Of a DNA stretch of 64,000 nucleotides, positions 30,596 to 43,234 are shown in pieces; the first letter of the stretch is position 1, and each line of letters begins with the position of its first letter. The notes under the pieces were generated by a model. The model had not been told where the DNA came from. It did no database searches and was given only the letters and a program-made list of their open reading frames with translations. This stretch comes from Isoetes taiwanensis (taxonomy: Eukaryota > Streptophyta > Lycopodiopsida > Isoetales > Isoetaceae): NCBI GenBank assembly GCA_021234155.1, contig JAJEKV010000005.1:620001-684000 (forward strand). The letters run 5' to 3'. Both the position numbers and the translations under genes were made by a program.

Positions 30596-30761
30596 AACAG
30601 GGGACAGAACGGACCATCTCCTGAAGCACAGATAGATAAAGTATTTTTGTTCTTTCTCGCTACTTAATAGAAACAAGTTAATGGGAAGAAGTAACTCCCT
30701 ATAGAAGAGGTGTACCTCCTCGGACGACCACATAAATTGACATTCAAGGTTGGCATTATTA

Positions 30762-31217
30762 TGTAATGGACCCATAGGAGACTGCTCAAGTAGATTTTGA
30801 TTTCCCGAGACACTGACGTAAATGGACAGAAGCAACTACCCATAAACGTCTAGATGGTTTTGCCCAATTTGGTTAAGGACATCGGTCAAGAATGTTACAT
30901 CTGGTATCAGAGCAAAGCTCGAGTTCGAGTCTCCATGGTGCAAGTATGACCCGGATACCATGCCGCGGATACCATTAGACGATATGGTCTTGCCTTGGTC
31001 TTAGACACCATGTGATAATGTGGTCTATGGTCTTGTGATGCTCGAAGACGAACATAGTTCTAGTGGGAGAGATTGTAACGGACCATGGGAGACCGCTTGA
31101 GTAGATCTTAGTGTTGCGGTCCCGAGACATCGGCATAAATGGGCAAAAGCAACTAGTCATAAATGTCTAGACGGTTTTGCACAGTTAGTTAAGGGGATGT
31201 CGATTAGAAACGTTACA
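30762..31217 (+). mobile_element. TRIM (miniature LTR retrotransposon), complete
   Basis: The 5' LTR 30762-30899 (TGTAATGGACC...AATGTTACA) and the 3' LTR 31074-31217 (TGTAACGGACC...ACGTTACA) flank a short non-coding interior. The primer site TGGTATCAGAGC at 30902-30913 is a perfect initiator tRNA-Met match. The polypurine tract GTGGGAGAG sits just before the 3' LTR. The 5-bp target duplication TATTA is at 30757-30761 and 31218-31222. It has no coding capacity, so it must be mobilised in trans. Orientation is set by the primer site and purine tract. Confidence 0.95.
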
Positions 31218-31229
31218 TATTATCATCTT

Positions 31230-32495
31230 ACTAAAGATCCACTTCTACATATAAAGAACTCTAAAATTGCATCCACTTCGTTTTGTATGCATCGAGAAGA
31301 CGTGTTATAGATGTAGAGATTGTCAAATGCATTCCTAGTTTGAGAGCAATGCCAGACTCTCGTTCTAGTTTGAGAGCATGCCATTTGAGAATAATCAATA
31401 AGTCACACTACCAACCGAAGCAAATCGTTGAGTTGTATTTAACAAATCTAGTATTCAGTCATTGACAACTCTATGTGGCACTCTCAAAAACTTAAAGAGG
31501 TTCAATTTTAGACAAGCGTTTACAAATATTTTATCATAGTATATCACCACTTATAGCATATAATTAGAGTTCTGCAATCATTCTTCCATTCAAGTTTAAA
31601 GTTTGGAATTCAAAAAGAACCTTGGCCATTCATTTTTTTGCCCCTTTTGCAACGGTTCCATTTCCCTTCTTTCGTAGCCCTACATCTGTGGACAATTCGC
31701 CCAGCCCCTAGTTCGCCCAGCTGCATGGAGATCTACAGCTGGATCGGCACATGGCAAATCCGAATATGCGGGTCTATATCTTCTAGTTTTGCAGAACTGT
31801 GAGCAAAAGGAGGAGAGTGTAGAATGTCTTCCTCTGGTTTTTTCTTAGATGACGAAGGATGCCTGTCTTAGAGTATCTCAGTTGCTGCATCGAAATTACA
31901 CACTGTTGTGGAGGTGCACTGTGATGCTCATGCTCTGAAAATTGTGGAGCAACATGAAAATTGTGGCCACACTGTGATGCTCTCAACCAAAATTTCAACA
32001 AAATTCTGATACAGTATTGTATCCACCGTTGCGCTTCCTGGCAAGGATGGCCACTCATCCATGTTCTTTAATGGAATTCGTAAAATAGGTCCTATATTAT
32101 TGTCTTGCCTTGAAAAAGAACCAATTGGATGATCAGATTCTACATCAACCCCTTTGTCATCTGGATACTTCAGATGAGAATTAGATGGATCTATCATAGA
32201 TAAGTCTGCCATTTAAATAAGGCACCATCATGGGTTTGTGCTTGGATTGCATGGGTTTATGCTTAGGTTGCTTGGATTTGTGCTCTGGTCTATAGAGTTT
32301 GTCTTCTTGTGTTTCCAAGCCACGAGTTGAAGATGGAGCAAACACATGCAGGATTCGAAGAGCAAAGGGCCTCTTGCTTGCTCGCGCCTGTCGGATGTCG
32401 CCTCTCGGCCTGCGATGGCTGTCCTCCTAATTTATGTTCGATGAGCAAACCCATGTGCATGATGCTATTTGTGGAAATTTGATATCCAATGGCTG
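31230..32495. other. little recognisable; one unassigned minus-strand frame
   Basis: A 94-codon minus frame (31928-32212) starts MADLSMIDPSNSHLKYPDDK and has a normal amino-acid mix, so it could be a first exon, but no domain is seen and it degenerates after about 75 residues. GTTTGAGAGCA occurs twice at 31339-31380. Otherwise I see no gene. Confidence 0.3.
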
Positions 32496-32498
32496 AAA

Positions 32499-33490
32499 TG
32501 GACCTAGCCCCTTGGCCTAGGCCGTCGCACTAAATAACGCGAATAGAGACAATCAAATCGTGAACTTTCATTGATCAAGTTTGGTTACAATCAAATCGTT
32601 TACATATATAGGCCTAAGGCCACACATGCTTGAAAAAAACTCACATTGCTTCCATATCACAATACACACCCATAATATACAAAAACCCCAAGGCCACCCC
32701 GTCACCCATGCCTAATTGGCCCTTTGATCTTCCCCCTCCTCAGAAGTGACCGAGGAGGAGTCGCCAGAGCTACCCTCGGAAGACTCTCCATCCGTCTCCG
32801 GGTCTTGGGCCTCAATCTGGGGTTGCCTTTGCGCATAATACAACTCCCTAAACAAAGATATTAGGATCTCGTAAACTCGTTCCTTAGACATTAAAACTGG
32901 CTCAGCCTCCGTCTCGTTGAACCACCAAGTAACAAAAGAGTCTAGGTCCAACACAATCATGGCTTCAGGACGTGCCATCTTACAACACAGCAAACATCGG
33001 GGGTTAGTCCACAAGGACTAAGTGGGGAGGGACATTGGGATCATCAAATTCATGCATAACAATAAAAATAACAATAATCGTGATTTACAGTGCGTTGATA
33101 TACCCCCGCAAGGTTAGTACATTCTATGACTACCATTTTCCATGCATACTATATGTCAAGCGTAATCCTTGGGTGGCGACCCCAAGGAGACCTCTCTCCA
33201 TCTGCGTCATACAGGGCTCAATTCATCGTCGGGCCATGCAGCGCGGATCGCGGAGTTACATGGCCACCCCACCCCTCCGACGGTGGGCCGTTGAATGCAA
33301 ATGCACAACATTCTTGATACAAATGCACTACATCCATAATACCATCTCAGATACATAATACAATTCCGTAAGGTGCCCCCATACCCCATTCATATTTATA
33401 GAGCAATCTTAAATGCACACATAGACATCCCACGTCATATACTAGCTAGGCAGATTCTTTTCCCTAATCCTAGACTGGCAACAACATTCA
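32499..33490 (-). repeat. LTR fragment related to the chromovirus LTR
   Basis: Starts at GGACCTAGCCCCTTGGCCTA (element 3' end GGTCCA) and stays alignable to 26455-27390, for example GGGGTTAGTCCACAAGGACT and GCGTAATCCTTGGGTGGCGA. Similarity stops abruptly near 33490. No internal region is attached, so it is a truncated solo LTR or remnant of a sister subfamily. Confidence 0.8.
32712..32978 (-). CDS. LTR-borne 88-codon ORF, intact copy
   Basis: The ATG at 32978 opens an 88-residue protein: MARPEAMIVLDLDSFVTWWF, MSKERVYEILISLFRELYYA, then a Ser/Asp/Glu-rich end (SSEGSSGDSSSVTSEEGED). The same frame can be traced, with damage, in both LTRs of the chromovirus at 20494-20765 and 26664-26897. Differences between copies within the core are mainly conservative (I/L, Q/E, R/Q). 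No known domain is recognised. It may be an ordinary LTR sequence that happens to be open, or a small accessory protein translated from the LTR leader. Confidence 0.5.
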   Translation of the reverse strand: MARPEAMIVLDLDSFVTWWFNETEAEPVLMSKERVYEILISLFRELYYAQRQPQIEAQDPETDGESSEGSSGDSSSVTSEEGEDQRAN

Positions 33491-33751
33491 GATCTTCGTT
33501 TTGAGTCTTCTCTAATGAATCTTGAATCCTAGTCTAGAGTGAGCCCGCGTGAAAAAAAAACCGTAAATTCGACGGATGAAAACTAACTACGGCTGCAAAC
33601 AAGCAGAAAGGAGGAAATTGAGAATGACCTCTTCGAGCGCAAACAAAAGGAAACTGTAAATCTAACGAATCAAAATAAGATAAAAAAAATCAACGGCCCA
33701 AAATGCGCGCACAGATTATCCCAAAAACTCCTTTATTACTGTATATATATA

Positions 33752-34690
33752 TAATGCATGAGGACTCTAAGGAATTATTAACATTGTGCAGAGCTATGTA
33801 GTTATTTTACTGGTTGCTTGAACAAAGGTAAAGACCAATGGTTCTATGGCATATATGTGACACTAGGGCTTTATGGATGCAAATTGATACAACTTGCTAG
33901 GTGCTAATTATTTGACCTAAGGACATTATGAAGGGGATAAACACCCACGAGAGCCCATTACCTCGGATAAACCGGCGAGAGCCGGAGGGGCGAGCCAGTT
34001 TATCTGAGGTAATGGGCAGCGGGCAATTATCCCCTTTAACCGGCTTTGCCTCATCCATTCTTTGGATTATCGAGAGGTTCAGGCGAGGCAGCCGGATGGG
34101 TTATCGAGGTTTGGGAGGCTGCACAGCTCGATTATCGAGGTTGGGGCTGTCGGATCGATTATCATAGGTTCGGGGATGTCCCTCCCAAGTCTGCCGCTTG
34201 CCCCGTCCACCGTTGCCTTGTTGTTGTGCCTCGAAGTTTTGATTGCCCTGTTATGCCCTATCACGGGGCATGAATCAATGGCCGGGAATGCTTGGATCCA
34301 AGCGCTGCGGTTAAGGAGATTACCGCGATTACTATGGATAACTTGAGACATAGCAATTTGGTAACAATGGTGAACATGTCATTGGGCATTCACCTACGGT
34401 ATTGGCATTGGCATTCACCTATGGCATGAGCATGTTTACTTCTGTTGGTCCGCGATAAGGAACATTGTGCAACATTGAAAATACCATGGATAAATACATT
34501 ATAACCAGGCACAAATTCGTTTTTGAGGATAATAAATTCGTTTTTGACATTTAGGTTTACATTTGGCTTAACCTAATAGTATCGTCAAAGCGGCTACTCT
34601 GTATTTTCACCGCCGCTGCTCTGATTGTGGAAGATCCGAAATGCCTAAGGGTTTATACATTTGTGGAAGCAGGGCAGAACAAGTTGTAAA
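33752..34690. repeat. segmental duplication, copy 1 (interrupted)
   Basis: Matches 37132-37677 closely: ATGCATGAGGACTCTAAGGA, GGTTGCTTGAACAAAGGTAA, ACTATGGATAACTTGAGACA and AATGCCTAAGGGTTTATACA in the same order and orientation. It is interrupted at 33931-34316 by sequence absent from copy 2. Confidence 0.9.
33931..34316. mobile_element. 386-bp insertion with a nested foldback end
   Basis: Absent from the duplicate, where GACATTATGG runs directly into AGATTGCACAG. Its first 106 nt form a nested hairpin: outer arms AAGGGGATAA (33931-33940) and TTATCCCCTT (34027-34036), and inner arms 33954-33976 and 33994-34016 (CCCATTACCTC...GAGGTAATGGG). GATTATCGAGGTT-type repeats follow. No clear target duplication or matching far-end inverted repeat is seen, so the class is unknown. 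Confidence 0.65.
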
Positions 34691-37131
34691 CTCTCCACCT
34701 AAGAAACATGCATGGCATGATAATGGAGGAAAACAAACGAATCAAAGGCAAGCTGCCATGACCAGGAGCGACCAAACCCAGGTTTTTATAATCTATCTGA
34801 TTTTGTAATCTATTTTAGATATTGATTCATGCAAAAACAGAGTTAAAAATGGAATGATACAGACTGATAAATAGCCGGCTTTTTGTAATACTCCATAGCC
34901 GGATATGCATACATCTACAAGCTTTATGTGATACTCCATAGCCGGATTTGCTAATATCTATAAGCTTTTACTGTTTATGAGCTGTTTATGAGCTGTTGTA
35001 CTTCAATATAAAATGCTAAATGATATTTTTATGCTGGTTTGTACATCACAGACTTTAACTGTTTAGGATTCGTCCCCTTTGCTTATTAAAAGGAGCATAT
35101 GACCCCATGAGTGTTGTGCCAACAAAATATTAAGCTAATTTCATGATGTTAGAGCGGCCAGGTTTTAGATCTCAGGTTACACTACTTGGCATGCTTGAAT
35201 CCATGCACCTTGCATATTTTGAGTAGACGTGTTGATTTTTTTACTGTTGCATGAGATTCTGCCAGTGGGCTGATGATTTGACACCTAGTGTGGTTTACAT
35301 CTTTAGTCTTACAGTGTAGACATGATAAAACAAAAATCCATGCAGCTTAACATATTTGTGATCAATCCATGCAGCTTAACATATTTCTGATCATGGAAAA
35401 TGAAAACAGATCATTAGAAAACAGGGCTGGCCTTAGGATTAGAGTATGAAACTATTTGTTAACATTTATGTCTGATGATGCAGTTTCATACCTTTGGAAC
35501 AAGTGGCTTCTATGTGCTATTGGCATGGTTAACACTAAGAATTACCTAGACTGAAGCTTCCAGAGTTGGATCTAGCTGTTTGAAATGCCTCTATTAGCAT
35601 GCAGGCGGCGAATTACGGATGCACTTAGATTAAATATAGGGCAGGAGCTTAGATATTCTTTGCAGATAAAATTTTCCTATCTATTGTGGTTCTTTGTCTA
35701 TTGTGTTTATCTTATGGACATGTCTATGGTGTTTATCTTAATGCAAGATGAAGGGCAGGTTCATTATTTAGGGCAGAGTTACTTATATCGTCTCTGCTTG
35801 ATTAATATGCATGTCTATTGTGTTTGTGTTAACATGCAAGGTGAATGGCGATAAGCCCAAGGAATCCGTAGCTTACCTGTTAGTGACTTAGGCTCTTACC
35901 CTTCAAAGGCTAATTGTCCTCTGGTTTCACTGCAGGTAACGGGATTTCTTGCTCCTATGTGTGTTTTCCCATATATTCAAGTTGGAAAAGGTACAAGACA
36001 TGGTGGCATTGCAGATATAGTTTTGACAAGTCTATTGAGCTCTATGGTGTTGAAAGACAAGGGAAACTCTAAACTTTAATTTTAATCTTGTACTTGTTCT
36101 AGAGTACTCCTTTGAAGGTATAAATGATGTATTGAACAAAAACATTAATGAGATTATTGTGAAAGGAAATTTTTATTTGTTAATAGAATCTTGGTAATTT
36201 CATATGCTTTAGTAAATGTTAACCATTTTTAAGGCTTAAGTCAAATTTACACATGTTTTGGCTTAAGGCTGCATATTGTACTGAAGTGGTCTTTGCAAAA
36301 GTCCATGGATGGAAAAAGTTTGTTTGAACAGATTTTAAAAGGTTTTTTTTTCATTAACTCAGTTCCCTAGTTATACTAGGGGCCTTAAAATGGTTAAAAT
36401 TCAGGTGTATATAATTTCTTACTAATACATTTTGGATCTTTATATAGGAACTGGCATAGGCTGGAAATGACGATTCTATATTTTCGATCAATCTGGCAAT
36501 TACGCACTAAGACTGCCGATGTGGACGAATAATCATTGCTGGATTATCAATGACTTATTGTGAAGCATATTGTATTTGAATAGTGTTGTTCAATGCAACC
36601 GCAACAAGGCCTTTTGGTAACGTTTATACATGGTGAGATTGGACATGTTTTGTCAAGAAGAATGTCATATGAAATAAACTGCCATTGGGCTTATGAAGTC
36701 TATGAATTGCCATTGGGCTATTGCACACCATAGCTAGCGAGCTTTGAGGTAATCCTCTCCTAGATTTTGCCCGATATCTATTCTCACTCAAATGCTTCTG
36801 TTATTGTTTACAATAAAGAAGGTTATGATCAAGTTTTCAAAATGTAATGTCGTAGATTATATTCTTTGGAACTTATATGGGATAGGCGGGGCATTGGCAC
36901 ATATTAGTACTCTTACCAAGCGGTATTTCTTACTCATTTTATTGGTGAACTTGCTTTGCCGGTTGGCTCGTTAAGAAATAATAATTACTTATGCGGTTAG
37001 GCAATATATGTAGGGTAGGGCTTTGGCAACAAGGTCCTACTCTCCTTGTTGCTAACTCTATTTATGAATTTTGGCCCACCCTGACCTACGGTAGGAGGCA
37101 GGTTTGTTTTTATTATAAGTAATGATGGCTC
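34691..37131. other. no gene seen; small tandem repeats
   Basis: Spacer between the duplicated segments. Direct repeats are ATACTCCATAGCCGGAT with its flank at 34885-34926 and 34928-34970, and an almost exact 29-bp tandem ATCCATGCAGCTTAACATAT... at 35336-35393. An 89-codon plus frame at 35585-35854 is hydrophobic and low-confidence. Confidence 0.5.
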
Positions 37132-37677
37132 TAATGCATGAGGACTCTAAGGAATTATTGCTTCATGCAGTATCTATGTAGTTATTTATGCGGGTTGCTT
37201 GAACAAAGGTAAAGACCAATGGTTCTATGGCATATATGTGACACTAGGGCTTTATGGATGCAAATTGATACACTGCTAGGTGCTAATTATTTGACCTAAG
37301 GACATTATGGAGATTGCACAGTACTATGGATAACTTGAGACATAGCAATTTGGTAACAATGGTGGGACATGTCATTGGGCATTCACCTACGGTATTGGCA
37401 TTGGCATTCACCTATGGCATGGGCATGTTTACTTCTGTTGGTCCACGATAAGGAAAATCGTGCAACATTGAAAAATACCATGGATAAATACATTATAACC
37501 AGGCACAAATTCGTTTTGAGGGATAATAAATTCGTTTTTGACATTTAGGTTTACATTTGGTTTAACCTAATAGTATCGTCAAAGCTGGCTACTCAGTATT
37601 TTCTTGGCGTTGCTCGATTGTGGAAGATCCGAAATGCCTAAGGGTTTATACATTTGTGGAAGCAGGAGAACAAGTTT
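37132..37677. repeat. segmental duplication, copy 2 (uninterrupted)
   Basis: The empty-site counterpart of 33752-34690. The two copies differ by scattered substitutions and short indels. Confidence 0.9.
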
Positions 37678-39518
37678 GACCTATGACTTTAATTATTTTT
37701 TTTTTTTCTTTGGTAGATGCCTTGATAACACAATTTCTTGAGGGCCTTGCCATCATTCAATCTATACTACATTCATATGCTTTATCTTAGACCTTATTCG
37801 ACGTTATCGTATTATGTTATAGACATAACTATAATTAACCTTCTCTCTCTAGTGTCTAAACCTTGCCTCATCTCAGTTCCCGGACAAAGGTTTCTTTTAG
37901 CCCAACCAACTAGGAATACGCCATGCACACCCCTCTAGACCATGGGTAGCTTTAATCCTACCACCCCTCACTACTTCTTCTCAATGGTGGAGTGTTCTTT
38001 TCATGGACCATTTTTCCCGGACCACCGGTACCAACTCCCAGAATACATAGTGAGTGCTTGTGTTAGAACCCCACTTTTGTGCCAAACTTCCACCGTCTAT
38101 ATGGATGTGATTAATTATCGTGCCACACGCTTTGTCAAAGTGATGACAGATCTACCCTCTTTTGGAGTTGTTCTCCGTACATTCCAATGCCACCCAACCA
38201 TTGTTGATTACTCACCCCTTTCTAGGGTACCTAGATAAGGTGCGAGCCAAATGTTTCCAACCATTATTTTAATACCTAAAGCGTCTTTGGGTTTACGCAA
38301 AGCGAACTTACATATTCCAAAGGATTATATGAATATCCCAAAGGACAAGTACCACCCAAAGACCTCTCAAGATAGGCCTCCTCTATTCGGAGATCTTGTG
38401 TTCAAGTCTCTAGGGGTCCGTCATATGTCCTCATGGGCGTTGCCAATATGGCATGGCGTATAAATGCTATCTATCTATCTATCTATCTATTTATAAAAGG
38501 TCCTTGGTGAACTCAATTCACCATGTTGTCCTAAGACATGGGCGTCTTCTTCCCTAAGCCATCGCCAAATCTTTAAAGAGTTTTTAGGCTCTTCTTTGCC
38601 TTTCAAAGTGCGGGTATATCTTTGCATGTTAGCAAAAGACTAACCTTCATGTTAGGAAATAACCTTTCTATCTAGATTGCTAAATATCATGCATCGGGGT
38701 CCTTTATTCCTTCTCTTCTTCAATATGTTTTCTCGTCTATGGCGATTTTGATTATCGACCCTTTCGCTTACGACTACATATTTCACTCTTTGTTTGTGAC
38801 CTTTATTGATAGAGTCACCAATCCAATTACTCCTTTATGTATTCATTAACCGTCTTGTCGGCTTTTGAGCCGCTATTATATGCTCCCTATATTGTTAACC
38901 CACCTATCATTGTGGGTTATGATCCAACGTTGTCCTACATCCTCGAAATGTTAGTCATTACATTTCTGCGTCATGATGCTATCTTTCGGGCCGTTACGGC
39001 ATTCCAAATGACTTGGCATTTTCATTTAAGCCATAGTCATGGCCTAAGAAGCGGGTGAGCCTTAAGTAAATTACACGGAGTCATCAAGGTGCTTGCCTTG
39101 TATTTTGTGGGCCTTTCTACAATTACCCACCGCCTAATATAACCCGGGCTTGTATCAATGTTTGAGTCCACGTATATGTTAACTTGCACCCCCATGTAAC
39201 CCATGGCCGTCACCTTCGCCTTTGATCCGGTATGGATCATGTGGGAAAGCTAGTCTTAGGTGTCTATGCAAAACACATTCGAACATTTAGCGGTAAGCGC
39301 TATTCGCTACTTATCACGGAATTGTACTATTGTACTACTCAACCCCACTACCTTAAGTTTTATTCTATTGGCCGTTGACATTTATTTCAAGTGCCAACTA
39401 CTACCTCATACCCTAGCATGCAATGGATTGGCCGGTCCTTTTCACATTTCAAGCGTATCTCGGATCCTTCCTCAAGTAACTTAAGGATACCCTCGTCTTT
39501 TTCTCCTTGCGTAGCCAC
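37678..39518. other. no assignable gene; ATCT microsatellite
   Basis: Several short plus-strand frames (37942-38238, 38251-38463, 38837-39058) have no recognisable motif. A (CTAT)6 microsatellite lies at 38467-38490. Confidence 0.4.
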
Positions 39519-39964
39519 CTAAATTACCTCCACGAGATGTTTATCATTATCACGTACATGGTATGTACATAATAAACGTATCTCCGGACCCACAATGCTA
39601 GAGCTCTGCTCTAACTTAGCTAAAGTGTAAGCTTGGTAGTCCTTGAAACAAAACCTATTAGATTTACTTGAGCTAGCCGTACTATTCCAATTATGAGGGA
39701 AAACCACTCCAATGGCATCCAATACTTCATCGGAGGGGAAAGCGAGGCGAAGCTCATTAGCTAAAAGCATTTTGCGAAACAAGCACATGACCAAATACAA
39801 AATTTGTTAGACATGATGAAAGTTTTAATTTCCAAGGAAAATTAGATTATTTTGAATTTGTAAGCATCATATTAAAAAAATCAGATTTTCCAAAAAAAAA
39901 ATTGGGATTCGGCTGGAACAAATCAGATTTTATTTAAGCATCATAATAAGAAGTATGATTTTCC

Positions 39965-39996
<32 letters not shown>

Positions 39997-41998
39997 GACT
40001 TTTGGAGCAAAATCATAATTTTTTAAGCATCAAATCACTATTCATATAAAACAATTTCAAGCTAGATCATGCAGAGGATATTATAAGAAAACTAGTTATG
40101 AGCAAGAGAGTTTCATACCTCTTTCATCTCATGCTTCACCTTGTCCACCACATAACCAAAGTCCTCGTATTGAAACTCAGCTTTGATAAGTCGATTGGCT
40201 CGTCCACGAGGTTTCTTCATTGTCAATTCCATGTACTTGTCCCTCACATGGGCACATAATATTCCCCTTTCATTACATGCTAGAAAGCTCTCAATAGATC
40301 CAATCTGCACTAATTTCCTCCACATGGAAAATACTTTATGGCGCTCAAAGCAAGTCTGCCGAGTGTTAGGATCATCAATGTATAATTGTTCAATCTCCAC
40401 TTGCATTGATTTGCGTGCAATATTATACTCAGGTATGAAGATATTACCATCTTGCGATATTGATATTAAATAATAAAGCTTATGTAAAAGCGGTTCCAAA
40501 TGCAAACAAAGTCAAAATAGTTTTCTCCATCTACCAAAAGATTGTAAAGTTCGGTAGCGGTGTTTTACCGTTGCTCCATCGATCGCTACATGTAAACTCA
40601 TGCGCACATGCAATCAAAGATGCATATTCTTCACACAATCTTTTGACAGGACCATACAAAGATATCCACCTCGTAGAAACATTCTTCAATGTTCTTTTTC
40701 CATCCGTAAGTCCCTCTGCTAAGGATTTGAAAGCGGCACACCTCTGTGGACTTTTAGAAAAGAATTTATATGCCTTTTGTACCAGTAACTCTACCTTGGC
40801 AATATAGGAAAAATCTGAAATTACCTTATATGCCAAATTAGTGCGATGACTCATGCAATGTATAACCTGCAAATAAGGAGCCATATGCATTTGAATTCTG
40901 ACTCTTAATCCAGATCTGCTGCCCTGCATAACAGAAGCTCCATCTGCTCCAAAGCAAATCAATTTCTTTGCACAATCTCTTGCCGTCATACCAACAACAT
41001 TGGAGATATGGTCCACAATGACATTATACAAAGTTTCAGCATTAGAACTGGTACTCAACTTGAAGATGCCGAGATAGTGCGATTTTCTTTGATATCCCAC
41101 AACATTATATAAATGCATTGCAGCCCAATTCGTGTTATCAACGGCAGTAACCATCAAAAGACAAGGACAAAAATTCAGAATTTTCTACCATATCGCGAAG
41201 ATCACTCTTCACGGCCTCGTTCATAAAACCAGCAAATTCCCAACCTGCAGGAATAGACCAATGATATAATGGACATAAAGGCAACTCATTAGAGAGAAAT
41301 AGCTCCCTAATTTCTGGGTATTGAGTCATGGGCCTGCCACTTTTCAGCAAGAAGAAGATAGCTTTCATTTGAACACTTTTTGTTCTAAACTCCTTCTTGT
41401 CCTGTTCAGAAAACATCAAATGTAGAGGCGTTGATTTTTCTTCCACCTGGCGTGCATGCATTTTAAATGCTTCATACTTTTGTAAATTCTTTTGATGCTT
41501 ATTTTCAGGACAAAACTCAACCACTTCATAACTTTTACCATTCTCATCTGTTTTCATCACCTTTTTCTTTCCGTGATGCTTTACAATATTATCATACTTG
41601 CATTGGATCAAATGCTCCCTCCGGAAAGCCCAAGTGCAAATTTTGCACTTCACACTTTCAACGCCATCATACTCAACTGACTCAATATCCGGAAACTCAG
41701 CCGCCCACTCTTTCTTGAACGCACGGCCAACAATGTACTCGCTCTTTCTTTTCTTTCTTCTCCTAGGTGATTTTGAGCTACCTGTTCTCTCATTTTCCTC
41801 ATTTTGACTAGAGGTTGATGGAGGAAGATAATTAGATGTTGGAGGAAGATCCATCTCCCCATTATCCGCTGCTAAGAAAATACCATCGCCATTGTCCTTC
41901 TTTGAAGATTCCTCCATATGACTATTTGAAGAAGATGGCACCGGTCCTATATCCACATCTCTAGACAAAAATCGCTTGAGGCCCACTTGACGCTTCAT
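39519..41998 (-). pseudogene. hAT-like transposase (ZNF862-like group) gene, frame-broken
   Basis: Minus-strand gene. The first block (41998-41138) starts MKRQVGLKRFLSRDVDIGP, has a basic patch (PRRRKKRKS), then a zinc finger VKCKICTWAF...QCKYDNIVKHHGKKK. It ends SEFLSLSFDG. A frame change near 41145-41150 leads to the second block (41157-40531) with VTAVDNTNWAAMHLYNVVGY, CFGADGASVMQGSRSGL, HCMSHRTNLAYKVISD and KNVSTRWISLYGP. The third block is 40505-40113, and the last (39800-39519) has ANELRLAFPSDEVLDAIGVV. The C-H-x-xH-RxNL and F-D-GA-x2-M patterns fit the hAT RNase H-like core of DUF4371-type proteins. Frame breaks and a poly(A)-containing gap suggest a dead copy with some introns. Confidence 0.7.
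39970..40002. repeat. poly(A) tract
   Basis: Uninterrupted run of more than 30 A residues within a likely intron of the hAT-like gene. It could be the tail of a small retroposed sequence. Confidence 0.9.
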
Positions 41999-43234
41999 CT
42001 ACATTGTCACCAAATATTTAAGATTAGAGAAATATCGCATATAATATAGGTCCTTGATGCAAAAAGAAGGGCATACCTTTTCTAGTAAAAAGTCTTTAAA
42101 TGTGTTGTGTACTACAAAATACAATAATATGTTAGAAATAAGAATCGTACTAGATGTTAAAGAAAAAATGCATAAAGATGCATATGAAACTTCAAAATGT
42201 TTTCCATAGCATAATAGTGAAAATAGTGAACCACTTTATACAAAAGGACATTAGAGACAATATGAGTTAGTCCGGAAAAACAAAATGTTCTTATCAGAAG
42301 AAAATATGTGGTTTGGAAAAGTTTAACTTGATTGTGAAGCATAATTCAGAAATGCAGAAATGTAGTGCAGTACAGACTTGCACAAGACATTTTCTGTTAC
42401 TGCATAATATGGTTGAAACAAAGGTCCTGTTTAAGGAATTATGCAGCTTGGGCTCAAAGCCATGATTTACAGAATAAGTGCAGTTCAGACATGCATATCA
42501 TAACTTATTAGATTCAATATCATATGATTATGCAATTATGCAATAAAGGAGGAGTGTTAAAAATATGTTATTGCATAATATGCTTAGGCAGAATGCCACA
42601 GCTGGAGCTGGGAAAAACCTCAAATGCTCTGCATGCACATTGGTGCACTATGAGTGCAAGGCTACCTTGATCTGAAGAGACTTATAACCTAAGGTTCAAC
42701 TAAGGGGTTTACATTTAACCTAAGGGTCGTATGGTTGAAAGGTAAACCTTGGGACATCATATTCATTAAGACATTGAACCATTGGGTTATCATATTATAA
42801 TATGGATATGATCGAAGAAGTTTTGGAGGCAAACAAAACTTGAAATTAGAAACCCCGGACCGATCTGCAGAACCGTCTCCTAAACCGTCGAAGCTGATAA
42901 GAATAAATACAAGCAGATAGAACTGAAGGACATTGATCGGATAAAGGAATCCGGCATCAAGGAAGAGCATTGTTGGACACGAAGTGTTGATCTGTATGGA
43001 ATTCATTATTGACTAACCATTACTTGCTACAGTAAAGTTGTCTTAAGTGAATTATATTTCATAACATGGTTAATGGTTAGTTGGTTTCCTATGATATTTT
43101 ACCATGGAAACGACAAATAATAAAACAATGAATAAGAACCCACCTTGTGTAGGCCAACTGTGTCTCCACGTCGTTCACTAGAATGTGAAGAAGCTAGTCG
43201 ATCCTTCTGCCCCTCAACTGAGACTTTGAAATGC
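41999..43234. other. no gene seen
   Basis: AT-rich 5' flank of the hAT-like gene. The frame 42689-43006 on the minus strand has no motif. Confidence 0.4.
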
